The translations under genes were made by a program, and so were the position numbers. Below the pieces are notes generated by a model. That model searched no databases, had not been told where the DNA came from, and worked only from the letters and a program-made list of their open reading frames with translations. Shown here one piece after another: positions 38,901 through 50,200 of a DNA stretch of 64,000 bases. Source of the DNA: Sulfitobacter albidus (GTDB taxonomy: Bacteria; Pseudomonadota; Alphaproteobacteria; Rhodobacterales; Rhodobacteraceae); assembly GCF_018200035.1 (NCBI RefSeq), contig NZ_CP073581.1, positions 864,501 to 928,500 of the forward strand, given 5' to 3'. Within the stretch, counting starts at the first letter, position 1, and every line of letters starts with the position of its first letter.

Positions 38901-41290
38901 CCGACACAGGACGCCACGTATGAGCTGGGATTGGGCGATGACGTGGTCATCAGCTCTGGCAACGATGAAGTCTACATCTACACCGCCGGGGACGGCCACG
39001 ATGTCATCGACGACAGCGGGTACGACGGAACGGATGTGCTGCGCTTTGCCGATCTGGCAATCGGTGACGTGCGCTTTGAGCTTGACGGCGATGACGTGGT
39101 GCTGCGCATCGACGCCGATGCGGCTGCGGGGGTCGCCGAAGGGTCCGTGCGCCTGATCGACGCTTTTGACGATCCGCTGGCGACCAATTCCCGGATGCTG
39201 GACCGGTTCGAGTTCACCGATGGGACGCTAAGCGCGGGCGATGTGCTGGACGCGCTTGTCGCCGGGCAGGCAACCGACGGTGCCGACCGGATCGTAGCGA
39301 CAGAGCGCGACGAGACCATCGCGGCGGGCACGGGCGACGATACCGTTGCCGGGGGCAGCGGCGCGGATGTCTACCAGTGGCGCCACGGGGACGGCGATGA
39401 CACGATCCTCGACATCAGCGAACGCAATCGGGACGGGGCGCGGCTGGAGGTGTCGGAATACGGCGCGATCAACCGGCTCGAGCTGATCGGCGTCACGGAA
39501 AGCCAGCTGGATTTTGCGATCACGACCGAAGGGCTTGCCGTCCGCATCGCGGAAAGCGCGCCGGGGGCGGGCGACGGCGGGCGTCTGGTGATGGCGGGCA
39601 CGGTAACGGGGCAGGATTCGCCCTATACCGCCTTCTCGAATCCCGGAGTGGATGCGGTGATTGTCGGGGGAGCAGTGCTCTCGACCGGCGACATCATCAG
39701 CCGGATTCTGTCCAACGCGGCAACCGACGGAGCGGATTACCTCACCGGGTCGGATCTGGCCGAAACGCTCGAGGGCGGGCCGGGCGATGATCTGCTCGAA
39801 GGGGAGGGCGGCGACGATACCTTCCTCTGGACCCGTGGTGACGGCAACGATCACATCTCGGATGACGTCTATAACTTCCGCGAAACGGACATTCTGCGGC
39901 TGGTGAACGTCGATCCTTCGGCAGTGACACTGAAATCCGGGTTCGAGAGTGACCTTGAATTGATCGTGGCACCCAGTGCTATCGGCGCCGGCGACGGCGC
40001 GCGCCTCACGCTCGACGGGTCGAACGATGGCGGCTACCGCGGCGTGGACGAGATCCATTTTGACGATGGCACCGTCTGGCGGCGGGGGGATTTTGCGGAC
40101 ATTATCGCGGCGGCACAGGTCGCGACCGACGGCGACGACCGCCTGCTGGGAACTTCGGGCGCCGATACGCTTGCCGGTCTGGGGGGGACGACCGTCTGCT
40201 GGGCGGCACGGGCGCGGACGTCTACCGCTACGCGCGGGGCGATGGATCGGATGTGATCGTCGATACCACAGGTGCGGCGGACACGCTGGAACTGTCGGGC
40301 TTTTCCGAGGATGAGGTCACATTCGACCGGCGCGGCATCGCGGGTGAGGATCTGATCGTGCGTCTGCCGGGTGGCGCGCAAGTCACGGTGATCGGCGCGC
40401 TGGCCGATGGGGTGAGCGCGCTGGCGCAGGTGGTGCTGACCGACGATGGCACAACCTGGCCAATGGCGCAGATCACCAGCAGGCTGATCGCCGCGCAGGC
40501 GACCGAGGCCGACAACATCGTTCTGGGCACCGACGGCGCGGATGATCTGACCGGCGGGGCCGGTGCCGATCTGGTCTCGGGCGGAGAGGGCAACGACACC
40601 TACCGCTTTGCCGCCGGTGACGGCGACGACCGTTTCATTGACGAAGGCCGCGACAGCGGTGACACGCTGGTACTCGACGGGCTGAATACGGGCGATCTGG
40701 CTTACGCGCTGCGCGCGGGGCCTCTGCGCGATGACCTGGTGCTGGTGTTCCAGGGCGGGCGCGACCGTATCGTGATCGAGAACGCGCTGGAGCCTGCGGT
40801 CAGCTGGAACGCGGGCACCGGGGTCGAGGGTGTGGACCGCATCGTCTTTGGCGATGGCACCGAATGGGACCGCGCCGAGATGCGCGTACAGGCGCTTGAT
40901 TTTGCGCAAGGCGCGGGCAGTGAAATTGTTTGGGGTTTCTACGGCGACGATGTGTTCACCGGCAGTGCGGGCAACGACACGATCATCGGCAGCTCTGGCA
41001 ACGATCTGTATGTCTTCCGCAAGGGGTTTGGCCACGACCGGATCGAGGATCTGGACACTTACCGCGCCTCTGAAGTCGATGTGCTGGATTTGCAGGATTT
41101 CGTCTCCAGCGAAGTGGCCGTCGCACGGCTGTTCAAGGGCAGCGACAGCGTCATCCTGACCTTTGCTTCCACCCCTGACGACAGTCTGACCATCGTGGAC
41201 GCGCTGGCGCAGACGACCGCCGCGATCGAGGAATATCGCTTCTCTGACGGGCAAATCTGGGACCGTGCCACCCTGCTGACGCTGCTGGAC
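32400..41290 (+). repeat. Array of about 19 RTX modules (calcium-binding)
   Basis: About 19 diverged copies of a 110-150-residue unit: ATDGDDxLxG, an RTX hairpin with GGxGxDxxx nonapeptides, YxFxRGDGxDVIxD, a beta-rich half and FxDGTxWD. Several copies have lost the nonapeptides but keep the rest (for example near 35220-35360 and 36410-36510). Copies were counted by eye. Confidence 0.8.
32874..40256 (+). CDS. Giant RTX protein, middle part (array of RTX modules)
   Basis: The frame is open from the joint at 32874 (first ATG 32973) to 40256; the last 20 or so codons after 40187 are out of frame. It consists of about 16 modules of 110-150 residues. Each has an RTX hairpin (for example EGGRGDDTLDGGAGDDRF), the stretch RGDGRDVIxD, a beta-rich segment close to the haemolysin-type calcium-binding-related domain (ENQYVRAQKQAFAVEEFIF), and a closing FxDGTxWD. 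Three modules near the end carry a variant loop built on APGAGDGG. A proline/glycine-rich spacer (GGPGGPDGPGGPDRP, about 38105-38150) interrupts the array. Secreted RTX repeats fold on binding external calcium. Confidence 0.88.
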   Translation, partial: DYYYYTGGQDLIGEETDFFNSASQAGIGPLKGGVDYLYFAEGLRLSNMKFVREADGDDLTILMLDNDGVETGDSLTIEKQFWGMRNPIPGALGEFDPSLEFDYVSPFMIERFVFDGGASINVERMMQLVLQQAATAGDDAIYGFIGDDELSGGAGDDFLTGLAGGDTYYFGRGDGEDVILDNDLSVVILGEKPKDRLIFGDDLRWTDFDFLRDGASDTLRLMVRGTDDGVVLTDYLETFPFIGYINRIEDITFGDGTNWEWTKLLQHYVDIARTDGDDTIYGFNVADSIDGGLGDDRLVGMGGGDIYVFQPLHGTDVILDAGGADRVEMRNIAFADIEFDRTALDLIIRLRSTGETLTLENQYVRAQKQAFAVEEFIFADGTLVHTDVNPEDIDLIGTAADEIIEGSNFAERIDSRGGNDTIIGRDGGDTYVFDAGYGNDVIIDVRERASWDDRRHVPDPVYDTVDLGGDITRDNILFTRDGDDLVIEIDQRPDTLRIRDQFKSTAHGVERFKFFDGSIMTIREVEQDLNIEGGNRGDNVLTGVMDQENVLDGRQGDDLLIGGNRADSYAFGVEYNLDRIEEQVDNGTVDRVVFGATVDPEALILRRDGDTLIIDLGNGTDVLTIVDGLGARTIEVFEFAGNVTWTLDEVRARMLLGSDGDDRLIGFETRDDTLDGGAGSDAMEGRGGDDTYRYGYGHGDDSAFDSGGVDSVVFGVGITQADVVFDEVGNDLVATLAGTGETLVILGGAGTGSTNWVETFAFENGTVLSVEEIRAGITASQTNAGMDRFDARALGADFPLQPGRGFDSVQLDNDATMYFSRGDGIDTVWTGYRTTGTKIVFNDHASTEVTVRITAVDGPDLMLDFPDSGDQVILVRARTDTVPPLLVFADGVVWDRTALMRALTAAQATDGDDLLVGSSLEDVFEGGRGDDDLRGGTGDDTYLFSRGDGRDVITDTAGTDVLLIEGYLYSEMTVRRPIGASESGSVTTNDMVLTFDGTDDEIVLRYSTSFAGIDRVTFGDGTEITLEQLLNLTSGAGTEFDDLLIGTTLSETLEGGRGDDTLDGGAGDDRFIIRRGDGRDVIDESGSSGDANVLELPDHLEGEVRVIASPGDSSNDIILDLGGSQRVTLENGSSNFARVTQVVFADGTTWDRTEINARANAHYNTLQFEAQIRPVGSAPVVSTPASEMLVGFSPSTDFIFQRGGGQDRIEDSGVNNTLRLTGYTLAEAEFAYAATGPNELVITFADTDDRVVIEDGFDYSSYNGQNRQTIGSFIFDDGVLTPQQITQRIIDGQSTAGDDEIHSLRTPTTIEAGTGNDTLRGDLDDSTIVFRAGDGQDVVAARSGNGNATIDIRGHAPTDVTVTRDVYQQQGFILTFSGSDDSLTLRGQGRDGANQIEQILFEDGTIWDVATLDAMAITTTVPLLGGADGPTDGNDTLTGTGFIEIFEGGRGDDVIDTGEFFGDGDFDTVVFRRGDGQDFVYSSRYIGDLTISLPDLNQAQIRLLPSVFAGVEAPVIDGAGPTDDLIIEVIGTSDRIWIEDGLYAVTDIQFADGSALSGNEIANALDDWPEAPTEEFTPPIEIPPFVTSFDLDPGDQTYFMGYAEVWGTQTIVLNHTGGVDTLRIFDDPGFSHEGEIHVNLGAAATADVEAFLIGDPNSFGDVDTLVIDWGVPGDLVMIGSATGGFAGTDVSHVQTADGLIPVAQLIADAQAAELADPRRFEGAFDFIRGTDTGRFIVEMPADEGGPGGPDGPGGPDRPVTVDNPDLEGGGDFPDFPGDDFPAGPGTMVSLTGVSVDELSMALRGDRYVLEIAPRAGDGSDAAQIWLTTPFEMENLTLTLVDAQTDLSGTELIAMLTEDGSGATAGDDYLIVEPFDLGTTSGLEGDDLVLSRASDLALVYRRGDGDDIVRVQSFDTPQVDLTLEGIAPEAVTLVLQNAHLLVRIAESAPGAGDGGTIRLVETLNAASATGTALQQIRFATGGTVWTASDIAALLIPPAPEATDGNDLVDGPTQDATYELGLGDDVVISSGNDEVYIYTAGDGHDVIDDSGYDGTDVLRFADLAIGDVRFELDGDDVVLRIDADAAAGVAEGSVRLIDAFDDPLATNSRMLDRFEFTDGTLSAGDVLDALVAGQATDGADRIVATERDETIAAGTGDDTVAGGSGADVYQWRHGDGDDTILDISERNRDGARLEVSEYGAINRLELIGVTESQLDFAITTEGLAVRIAESAPGAGDGGRLVMAGTVTGQDSPYTAFSNPGVDAVIVGGAVLSTGDIISRILSNAATDGADYLTGSDLAETLEGGPGDDLLEGEGGDDTFLWTRGDGNDHISDDVYNFRETDILRLVNVDPSAVTLKSGFESDLELIVAPSAIGAGDGARLTLDGSNDGGYRGVDEIHFDDGTVWRRGDFADIIAAAQVATDGDDRLLGTSGADTLAGLGGTTVCWAARARTSTATRGAMDRM

Positions 41291-44200
41291 AACAACGCGC
41301 CCGTGGCGGGCAACGATGGCTATTATTCGGTCACCGAAGGCGAGCAGATCGTACTGACGCCGGAGACGCTGCTGCGCAACGACTTCGACGCTGACAACGA
41401 CACGGTGACCATCATCGCGGTCGACGGTGGCGCCGATGGTTTTGCCGAGCTCGACGCGCAGGGGCGGGTCGTGTTTACGCCCGTCGAAGGGTTCGCGGGT
41501 GCGACGCAGTTCAGTTACACGATCTCGGACGGGCGCAACGGCCAGGCGACGGCCAGCGTGGATCTGCGCGTGCGTCCCGTCGCCGAGGCGCGTGACGACA
41601 GCGGCTTTACCTTGGCCGAGGATGGCTGGATCAGCATTCCCGCCGCGCGTCTGTTGTCCAACGACATCGACGGCGACCGTTTGCAGATCGGTCAGGTCGG
41701 CAACGAGATCGGCGGCACCGCCAACCTCAACAGCGCGGGGGAGATCACCTTCACCCCCTTCGCCAACTACAACGGCGAGGCGTCGTTCACCTATACCGCG
41801 ACCACACCCGAAAACGGTGTGGCCGAGGCACGGGTCAGCCTGACCGTGACGGCGGTGAACGACGCGCCCGTCGCGCGGGCCGATACCGGGTTCGAGACCT
41901 TCGAAGATCGCGATTTCCTGATCCCCACCTTCCGTCTTTTGCAAAACGATTTCGACGTGGACGGTGACGCGCTGACCCTGCAATCGGTGCAAAGCTCCGC
42001 CGATCTGGTGGTCGCGCTGACCGATGACGGCTATGTGCAGGTCACGCCGCGGCCCTATTTCTTTGGCAACGCCAGCTTCAGCTATACGGTCGTCGACGCT
42101 CAGGGGGCCGAGGCCAGCAATACCGTTTCGGTCTGGGTCGAGCCCGTGAACAACGCGCCGCAGCCGCAGACGGATGTCTATACCTCCGACGAAGATCAGC
42201 CGCTGATCATCAACTACGCCGATCTGATCGCCAACGACTTTGACCCCGACGGTGATCCGCTCACGGTGATCGACGTGCGGCGCAGCTTTGGCGGTCGGGT
42301 GACCGAGTTGGACAACGGCACCGCGCGGTTCGATCCCAGCGCCGATTTCTTTGGCGAGGCGCGCCTGATCTATACCGTCGGGGACGGGCAGGGCGGCCAA
42401 ACGCAGGGGCAGATCACGATCAATGTGACCTCCGTCAACGACCGGCCAGAGGCGCGCAACGATCACTACTCCGATCTGCCCTATCTCAATGGCACCGAGG
42501 ACGAACCGCTGATCATCTCGCTCATCAGCCTGATGCAGAACGACACCGATGTCGAAGGGCTGGGGCTGACGTTCCAGGCGCTGTCGGATCCTGCCGACGG
42601 CGTGATCGAACAGATCGACGAGACTACGCTGCGCTTTACCCCCGATGCGGATTTTTGGGGTGTGGCGTCGTTCAGCTATTCGGTCTCGGACCCCGACGGG
42701 GCGGTGGATGACGCGCGGGTGACGATGTTCTTTGAGAATGTCGATGATGCCCCGCCCGAAGCCTTTGACGATGTGATCATCCTTTATGAGGACACGCAGA
42801 TCGTCATCCCGGCGGCGTTCCTGTTGTCCAACGACACCGACATCGACCGCGATCCGCTGACGCTGACCACCGCGCGCCTGCCCAATACCTTCGAAGAGAT
42901 CTATCTGGGCGATTTCACCGGCGCGATCGAGCGTTTGGAGAACGGTGATTTCCTGTACACCGCCGGCCTGAACGAGACCGAGGAATCGGGCTTCTTCTAC
43001 ACCGTGACCGACGGCATCCTCGGCTCTGACGAGGGGTTTGTGGACATCCAGATCATCGCCGTAAACGACCAGCCCACGGCGGTTGATGACACGGCGGCGA
43101 CTACCGGCCTGAATATACCGCTGGTGATCCGCATCAGCAGCATTCTGGCCAATGACTTTGATGTCGACGGAGAGGATGTGTTCTTTGTCGGGGTGGATGC
43201 CGTCTCGGTCGGTGTGGCCGAAGTGCGCGACGGCTTTGTCGTGGTGCGCGTGCCCGAAGGGTATACCGGCCCGATTTCAATGGATTACCGGATCCGCGAT
43301 GCCGAAGGGCTTGAGGATGTGGCGCAGATCGAAGGCGTGGTTGGTGGCGGCTACAGCCTGATCCTGAACGGTACGGCGCAGCCCGATCTGATCCTCGGCT
43401 CGGACCGGGGGGAGACGGTTTTTGCCGGTGAGGGCAACGACAGCATCGAGACGGCGGGCGGTGACGACCTGATCGTGGGCGACGCAGGACAGGACCGGAT
43501 CGACGGTGGTGCGGGCTTTGACACGGTCAGCTACGAGAACTCCAACGGCCGCGTGCGCGCCGATCTGGTGACGCGACTGGTGCAGGGTGGCGACGGCGAG
43601 GGCGACGTTCTCGACAATATCGAGGCGCTGACCGGCTCGATCCGCAATGATGAACTCTACGGCGATGCGCGCGCCAACCGTCTGGACGGCGGCGCGGGCG
43701 ATGATGAGCTTTCGGGCCGTGAGGGCGTTGACACGCTGCTGGGCGGCGCGGGCGACGACGCGCTGGCAGGCGGTGCAGATGGCGATCTGATCGACGGGGG
43801 CGCCGGGCGCGACACCGCAGACTACGCCGCCTCGCAGGCGGCGGTCACGGTCTCGCTGGCCGATGGCACGGCGACAGGGGGCGACGCCACCGGCGATACG
43901 CTGACGGCGATCGAGGATCTGACGGGGTCGGAATTCGACGATGTGCTGACCGGCGACGCGGGCGACAACACCCTGATCGGTCGGCGCGGGGCGGATACGC
44001 TCGACGGCGGTGCCGGCGACGATGTGCTGATCGGCGGGCGCGGTGCGGATGTGATGCGCGGCGGCGCTGGTATCGATATCGCCTCCTATACGCTGTCAAC
44101 CGAGGGCGTGCTGGTCGACATGGCCAGCGGAGAGAGCGGCGGCGGCGGTGCCACCGGCGACACCTTCGAGAGCATCGAGATCGTGCGCGGCTCGTTCCAC

Positions 44201-47200
44201 GATGACACCATTCGCGGCAATGACGCCGACAACATCCTGCGCGGCAGCGGCGGGGCGGACCTGCTGGACGGACGTGCGGGCTATGACATCGCGGACTACA
44301 GCGACGCCGAAACGGCGATCTCGCTTGATCTGACCGCAGGCACCGGCGGGGCCGGGGATGCGGCGGGCGACACGTTGGTCGCGATCGAAGAAATCCGCGG
44401 CTCGGTCTACGACGATACCATCCTTGGCAGCGACGCGGGCGAGGTGATCGACGGCAACTGGGGCGACGATACGATCACCGGCGGCGGCGGCTCTGACGGC
44501 TACCGCTTTGGCTATGACAGCGGCCATGACGTGGTGATCGAATCCGGCACCGGCGGCGAGGTCGATCAGGTCTTGCTGGGGACGGGCATCGCGCCCAAGG
44601 ATCTGTCGGTCGTGCGCGAAGGCGACGACATGCTGCTTGAGCTAGAGCGGGACGACGGCTTCCTCATCGATACGCTGCGGGTGGTGAACCACTTTGCCAG
44701 CGGGATCGAGGGTATCGAAGAGGTCGTGTTTGACGATGGGACCGTCTGGGACCGCGCGCAGCTGGACCTGTTGCAGCGTCTGGGCCGGTTCAACGCCGTT
44801 GACGACATCTACCGCTTTGGTGTCGAGGATGAGACGGCGCTGATCGATCCCGCAAGCCTGATTGCAAACGACAGCGACAGCAGCGACTACAACATTACGC
44901 TGATCGCCGTGGGCGAGGCCGTCAACGGCACCGTGCGCCTGACCGAAGAGGGTATGATCGCCTTTGACGGGGACGAGAATTTCAACGGGGATGCGTTCTT
45001 TACCTATACCGTGCGCGATGATTTTGGCCGCGAATCCTCGGCGCGGGTCGAGGTCAACCTGCGCCCGGTCAACGACGCGCCCGAGGGCACCGACGACGGG
45101 CCGTTCGACGCGATCGAGGATACTGTCTGGCGTATCAGCCTCGCGGATCTGTTGGCCAATGACACCGACATCGACGGCGATCCATTGACGATCGTGGATG
45201 TGTTCCCCCTGTTCGATCTTGAGGGCAACAAGATCGATCCGCTGCCCGGCGGGCTGGCCAATCTGCCCTATATCGCCGAGGCGAGCAACGCGCGCGCCTG
45301 GCTCAACAACGGGGAGGCGTTGCAGAACTTCGACCCCTACAGCCAGTTTATCGAGCTGGAATTCCGCGCCGATCACGTGGGGCCTGCGGGCTTTACCTAT
45401 GTGCTGGCCGATCCCGATGGTTTGACCTCGGCGGCGCAGGTGCTGATCAACGTATCGCCCGTGAATGATGCGCCGCGCAGCGCGCGCGATGATCGCACCA
45501 TACGCCTGGGTCTGGACGAGATCGTCACCGTCGCCGAGTTGATGGCGAATGACTATGACATCGAGGGCGACACGTTTGAATTTGTGGGCCTGGCAGGGGC
45601 GCGCAATGGTGCGGTGACACTGGATGCGGATACGGGCATCATAACCTTCACGCCCGACGCGCTGGGTGCTGCCAGTTTCGACTACGAACTGGTCGACGCG
45701 CGCGGGGCCGTGGGCGTTATCACCGTCGATCTGGACGTGATCCCGATCAATGACGCGCCAATCGCGCGTGACGACGGTGGCTTCGTCACGCTTGAGAACG
45801 CGCCGCTGCTGATTGATCCCGCGGATTTGCTGGCCAACGATACCGATGACACCGACCCGCTGGACGATGTGATCGTGCTCTCCGCGCTCGACCGCTTTGC
45901 CGAAAATGGTCGGGTGGAGCTGGACGGCGACGGGATGATCCTGTTCACCCCGCGCACCGATTACAACGGTGAGGCGACGTTCCTTTATGAGATCACCGAC
46001 GGCAACGGCGGTTTCGATACCGCGACCGTCACCGTGCAGATCCTGCCCGCCAACCGCGCCCCCGAGGTGCGCGACGATCTGGGCTTTGGCCTTGAGGATG
46101 AGATCATCACGATCATTCCGGGCGAAATCTTTGGCAATGATCTGGATGCGGATGGCGACGTGCTGTTCCTGTCGGCGGTGGATGTGCTGGGCTATGTGAC
46201 CAACGATCTGACCGACCGTGATCCGTTCGAGGCTGGTTTTGGCGTTGATACGGGTGCGTTCGCGCAAGCGAGCATCACGGCGACGCTGGACGACGGCGCA
46301 CCGCTGCCCGAGGGTCTGGAATTCGATGCGCAGACGCTGACGCTGTCGGGCGCCCGCGCGGACGGGCAGAACGGGGCGCTGGACGTGATGCTCACCTTCG
46401 CCTCGGGCGAGACGCTTTATAGCCACACAACGACACTGCCCGCCGAGACGGACATCGCGAACGGCGTTAACCTTACCCCGCCCCTGATGGTGTTTGACGC
46501 CGAGGGCGGCGCGTTCAGCGTGGTGGCCGACAACGGCCGCCGCCTGCCGCTGTGGCTAGAATTCGACGCCGATACGCTGGCCCTGACGCAAACCGATGCG
46601 GCCCCGGTCGACGCAACCGACCCCATCCGGCTTGAGCTGCGTTATTCCCCGCAGGAGCTTGACCCCGGTGAGGATGCCCGCAATTTCGGGCGCGACGGTT
46701 TTGCCATCGAGGTCTGGATTGATCCGCAGGCGCCGGATCTGGCGGCGATCAACGCGCTCTTTGCCAATGATCCGTTCTTTGCCGCGCAGGGGCTCTACGC
46801 GCTGGAGCTGCCGCAGACACCGCTGAGCGCGACCCGTGAAAGCGGCGCGGACCTGCCCGAGTGGCTCAGCTTCCACGCCGAGAGCCTGACCTTCGCGGGC
46901 ACGCCGCCCGAAACATTCGTGGGCACGCCCGCCGTCCGTCTTGCCGCAACCCCCGCCACCGGCCCGGCATTTGCCGTCCTGACAGAGCTGGCTGTGGACG
47001 ATGTCGTGCGCTTTACGGATGAGGGCGCGCCGACAGAGCTGACGATTTCCGACGACCGGTTCAGCCTGATCACGCCCGACGATTTCTACGGTCATGTGGT
47101 CGTGCAATACAGCGCCGAGGACGACAAGGGCGCGGTTTCCGACGATGCGCTGATCGTGGTCGAGGTGCGCAACACGCCCGAGGCGCCCGAGGCCCAGAAC

Positions 47201-50200
47201 GAGACATTCACAATGCTCGAGGACGGTCAGCTGACCGTCGCCATCGCCGATCTGCTGGCCAATGCGACCGATGCGGAGGGCGATCCGATCCGCCTTGTGT
47301 CGATCCGCCACGGTGGCCAGATCGAGATGACGCGCGGCACGCTGAGCCTGATCGACGCCGTCGATCCGGTGTCGGTGGACAGCGGCACCCCCGATCTGAT
47401 CGCCGCGGGCTATACGCCCGATGCCCAAACCGCGGCCTCAGACTGGGCCTATAACGGCATCGACACGGGCGGTGAGATCAGCGTCGCGATGGTGCAGGAT
47501 TTCCTGACCCACGACCGCAATGATTTCTGCGGATGCAGCACCTGTCAGGACCGCATCGAGGAGCTGCGCGGCGCGCTGGAGCTTGCCGATCTGCAGGGGC
47601 AGGGCAATTTCGCCGATCTCGCGGCCCTCGCCGAATTTGTCGAGGATACCTATTGGGGCGCCGACGACCGCTACTACAACGTCACCGATACCGGTGGAAA
47701 CGCCAAGAGCGGGGTCATTACCTATACCCTGAACGGCACCGAGATTGACCCAGACGGGCTGACCGCCGATCGCGCCGAACTGGTGCGCGAGGTGTTCAAG
47801 CTTTACGAGGCGACGATGGGCCTCGAATTCCGCGAGACGCAGGATGCGCTGACGGCGGATATCACCTTTAGCGACAATGACCCGGGCCGGGCCTATGCCT
47901 CGTCGGTTGTGGGGGCGGGCGGGCGCATTGTGTCGTCGCATATCAACGTGGATGCCGATTGGAACGGCGGCGGGTCGGGCTATAACGACTACACCGTTCA
48001 GACCATGTTCCACGAGGTTGGCCATACGCTGGGTCTGGGGCATCAGGGCGCCTATAACGGCGCGGCCGTGTTTGGCATCGACCAGACGTTCCAGAACGAC
48101 AGCTGGCAGGCGACGATGATGTCGTATTTCAGCCAGAGCTGGAATTTCAACGTGGCTGCCGATTTTGCGCTGCTGCAGACGCCGATGGTTGTGGACTGGC
48201 TGGCGCTGGATACGATCTATGGCGCACAAGGCTACGGCACCGCGAATGCCTTTACCGATGATACCGTCTGGGGCTTCAACACCACGATAACGTCCGACGT
48301 CAGCGATATCTGGGCGACGTGGTCCGACTGGGCCGATACGACCGCCTCGACACTCGTCGACGGCGCGGGGCACGACACGCTGGATCTGTCGGGTTTCGAC
48401 AATAATTCCCGGATTGATCTGCGCGCGTCCGATCCGGCGGCGATTGCGCCGTCATTCTCCAACATCGGCGGGCTGTTCGGCAATCTCAGCATCGCGGCGG
48501 GCACCGTGATCGAGGATGCCGTGGGCGGCGCGGGGCACGAGGTGTTCTTTGGCAACGCTGCTGACAATACGCTGATCGGGGGCGCGGGTCAGGATACCTT
48601 CCACGACAGTACCGGCGCCGACAGCTATATCGGCGGGTTGGGCACCGACATGGTGATCTTTGCTGACAGCATTGCGGGCTATACGTTTGAGCTTTTCGAG
48701 GGCGGATTGCAGGTTATCGGTGAGGCGATCGACTGGGTGGCCGATACGGTTGATTTCCTGTCGTTCGCCGACAGGACACTGGGCTGGGGTGCGCTGGTGG
48801 CGGAATTCCTGCCCGATGCGACCGTTACGCCCACGCAAGAGGCCCGTTCGAGCGTGCCTGCCACAACCGGCGTCTTTGCCGATGCGCTGCCCGCGCTGGA
48901 GAACGCCGTCTATACCGCGCAGCTTGCCGATGGCAGCGCGCTGCCGTTCTGGATCCGCATCGACCGCGACACCGGGGAGCTGATCGGCGAGGTGCCCTTC
49001 AACGTGCACACCCAGCTTGAGATCGAGGTGACGCTGAGCGACGGCGTGCAAAGCCACACCCAGACCATCGCGGTCGAGGCCGATGGCAATGAGGGCGCGC
49101 AGATCATCTATACGCCGCGTCCCGGTGCCAATGGCACCTTCAGCTATGCCTATGCGGTCACCGACGACGCGCAGGGCTTTGATATGGCCGAGTTCATCGT
49201 CGAGGTTGCCGCGGTCAACGATCCGCCCGAACCGGGCGTCGACCGGTTCGACGTTCTCGAGGACAGCACCCTGATGCTCAGCCCCGAGGATCTGCTGGCC
49301 AATGATGCGGATGTGGATGGCGACACGCTGAGCGTGCTGTCGGTCGGCAATGCCGTCAACGGCACGGTCGAGATGCTCGCCGGTGTGATCCGCTTCACGC
49401 CGACACCGAATTACGACGGGCCTGCCTCGTTCACCTATGTCGTGACCGACGGCACCGATGGCGCGGCGATGGGGCAGGTGAACCTGCGCGTGATCTCGAC
49501 CAATTCGGCGCCGGTGGCGGCCGAGGATCGCTTTACCGCGCCAGAGGATACGCCGATCACCTTTACCGTGGCCGATCTGCTGGCCAACGACGGCGATCCC
49601 GACGGCGATGCCTTCAGCTTTGACAGCTTCCTGCCGGGGGCCGAGAACGGCACGCTCTTTACCCTGCCGGACGGGCGCTATCAATTCGTGGCGGACCCGG
49701 ATTTCAATGGCGAAGCCACGCTGCGCTACCGGGTGACGGACGGGCGCGACAGCGCGGTGGGCACGGTCGTGTTCGACATGACCCCGGTCAATGACGCGCC
49801 GATCCTGAACCCCGATCCGGTCATCAACAGCACCGAGGACGCGGTCATCACCGTCGATATGGCGACAATCATCGGCAACGATGTCGACGTCGAGGGCGAC
49901 GCCTTTTCGGTCGTCTCCGTGACCGATCCCGAAAACGGCAGCGTCACGCTGGATGGCACCATCGCACGCTTTACCCCGCGCGCGGATTATTTCGGGAACG
50001 CGGGCTTCCACTACGTCGTCGAAGACGCCCGCGGCGCGTCGGTCGAGGGCTTCGTGTCGATCCGGCTCAACCCCGAAAACGACCGCCCGCTGGCGGTGTT
50101 CGATACCTTGCCCGCGATCCTTGAGGATACGGTGATCGTGATCGACCCGGCTGACCTTTTGGCCAATGACAGCGATCCCGACGGCCATCCGCTGACGCTC

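Noticed and set aside
36198..38999. Long antisense open frame (933 codons) across the RTX gene
   Set aside because: It is a shadow produced by GC-rich third positions and Asp/Gly codon use of the sense frame; no ribosome-binding site and a biased composition with no recognisable domain. The same applies to antisense frames at 40034-42466, 44642-46426, 48452-50332 and 50810-53356.
32973..40256. Three separate genes encoding independent RTX proteins
   Set aside because: The middle and last parts have no start signals; their sequence continues in phase upstream of the first ATG to the exact G7 run, and modules are cut in half at the joints.
43370..44540. Regular short repeats, considered as CRISPR or microsatellite
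   Set aside because: The repeats keep a 27-bp codon-phase period and translate as RTX nonapeptides; there are no spacers of constant length or identical direct repeats.
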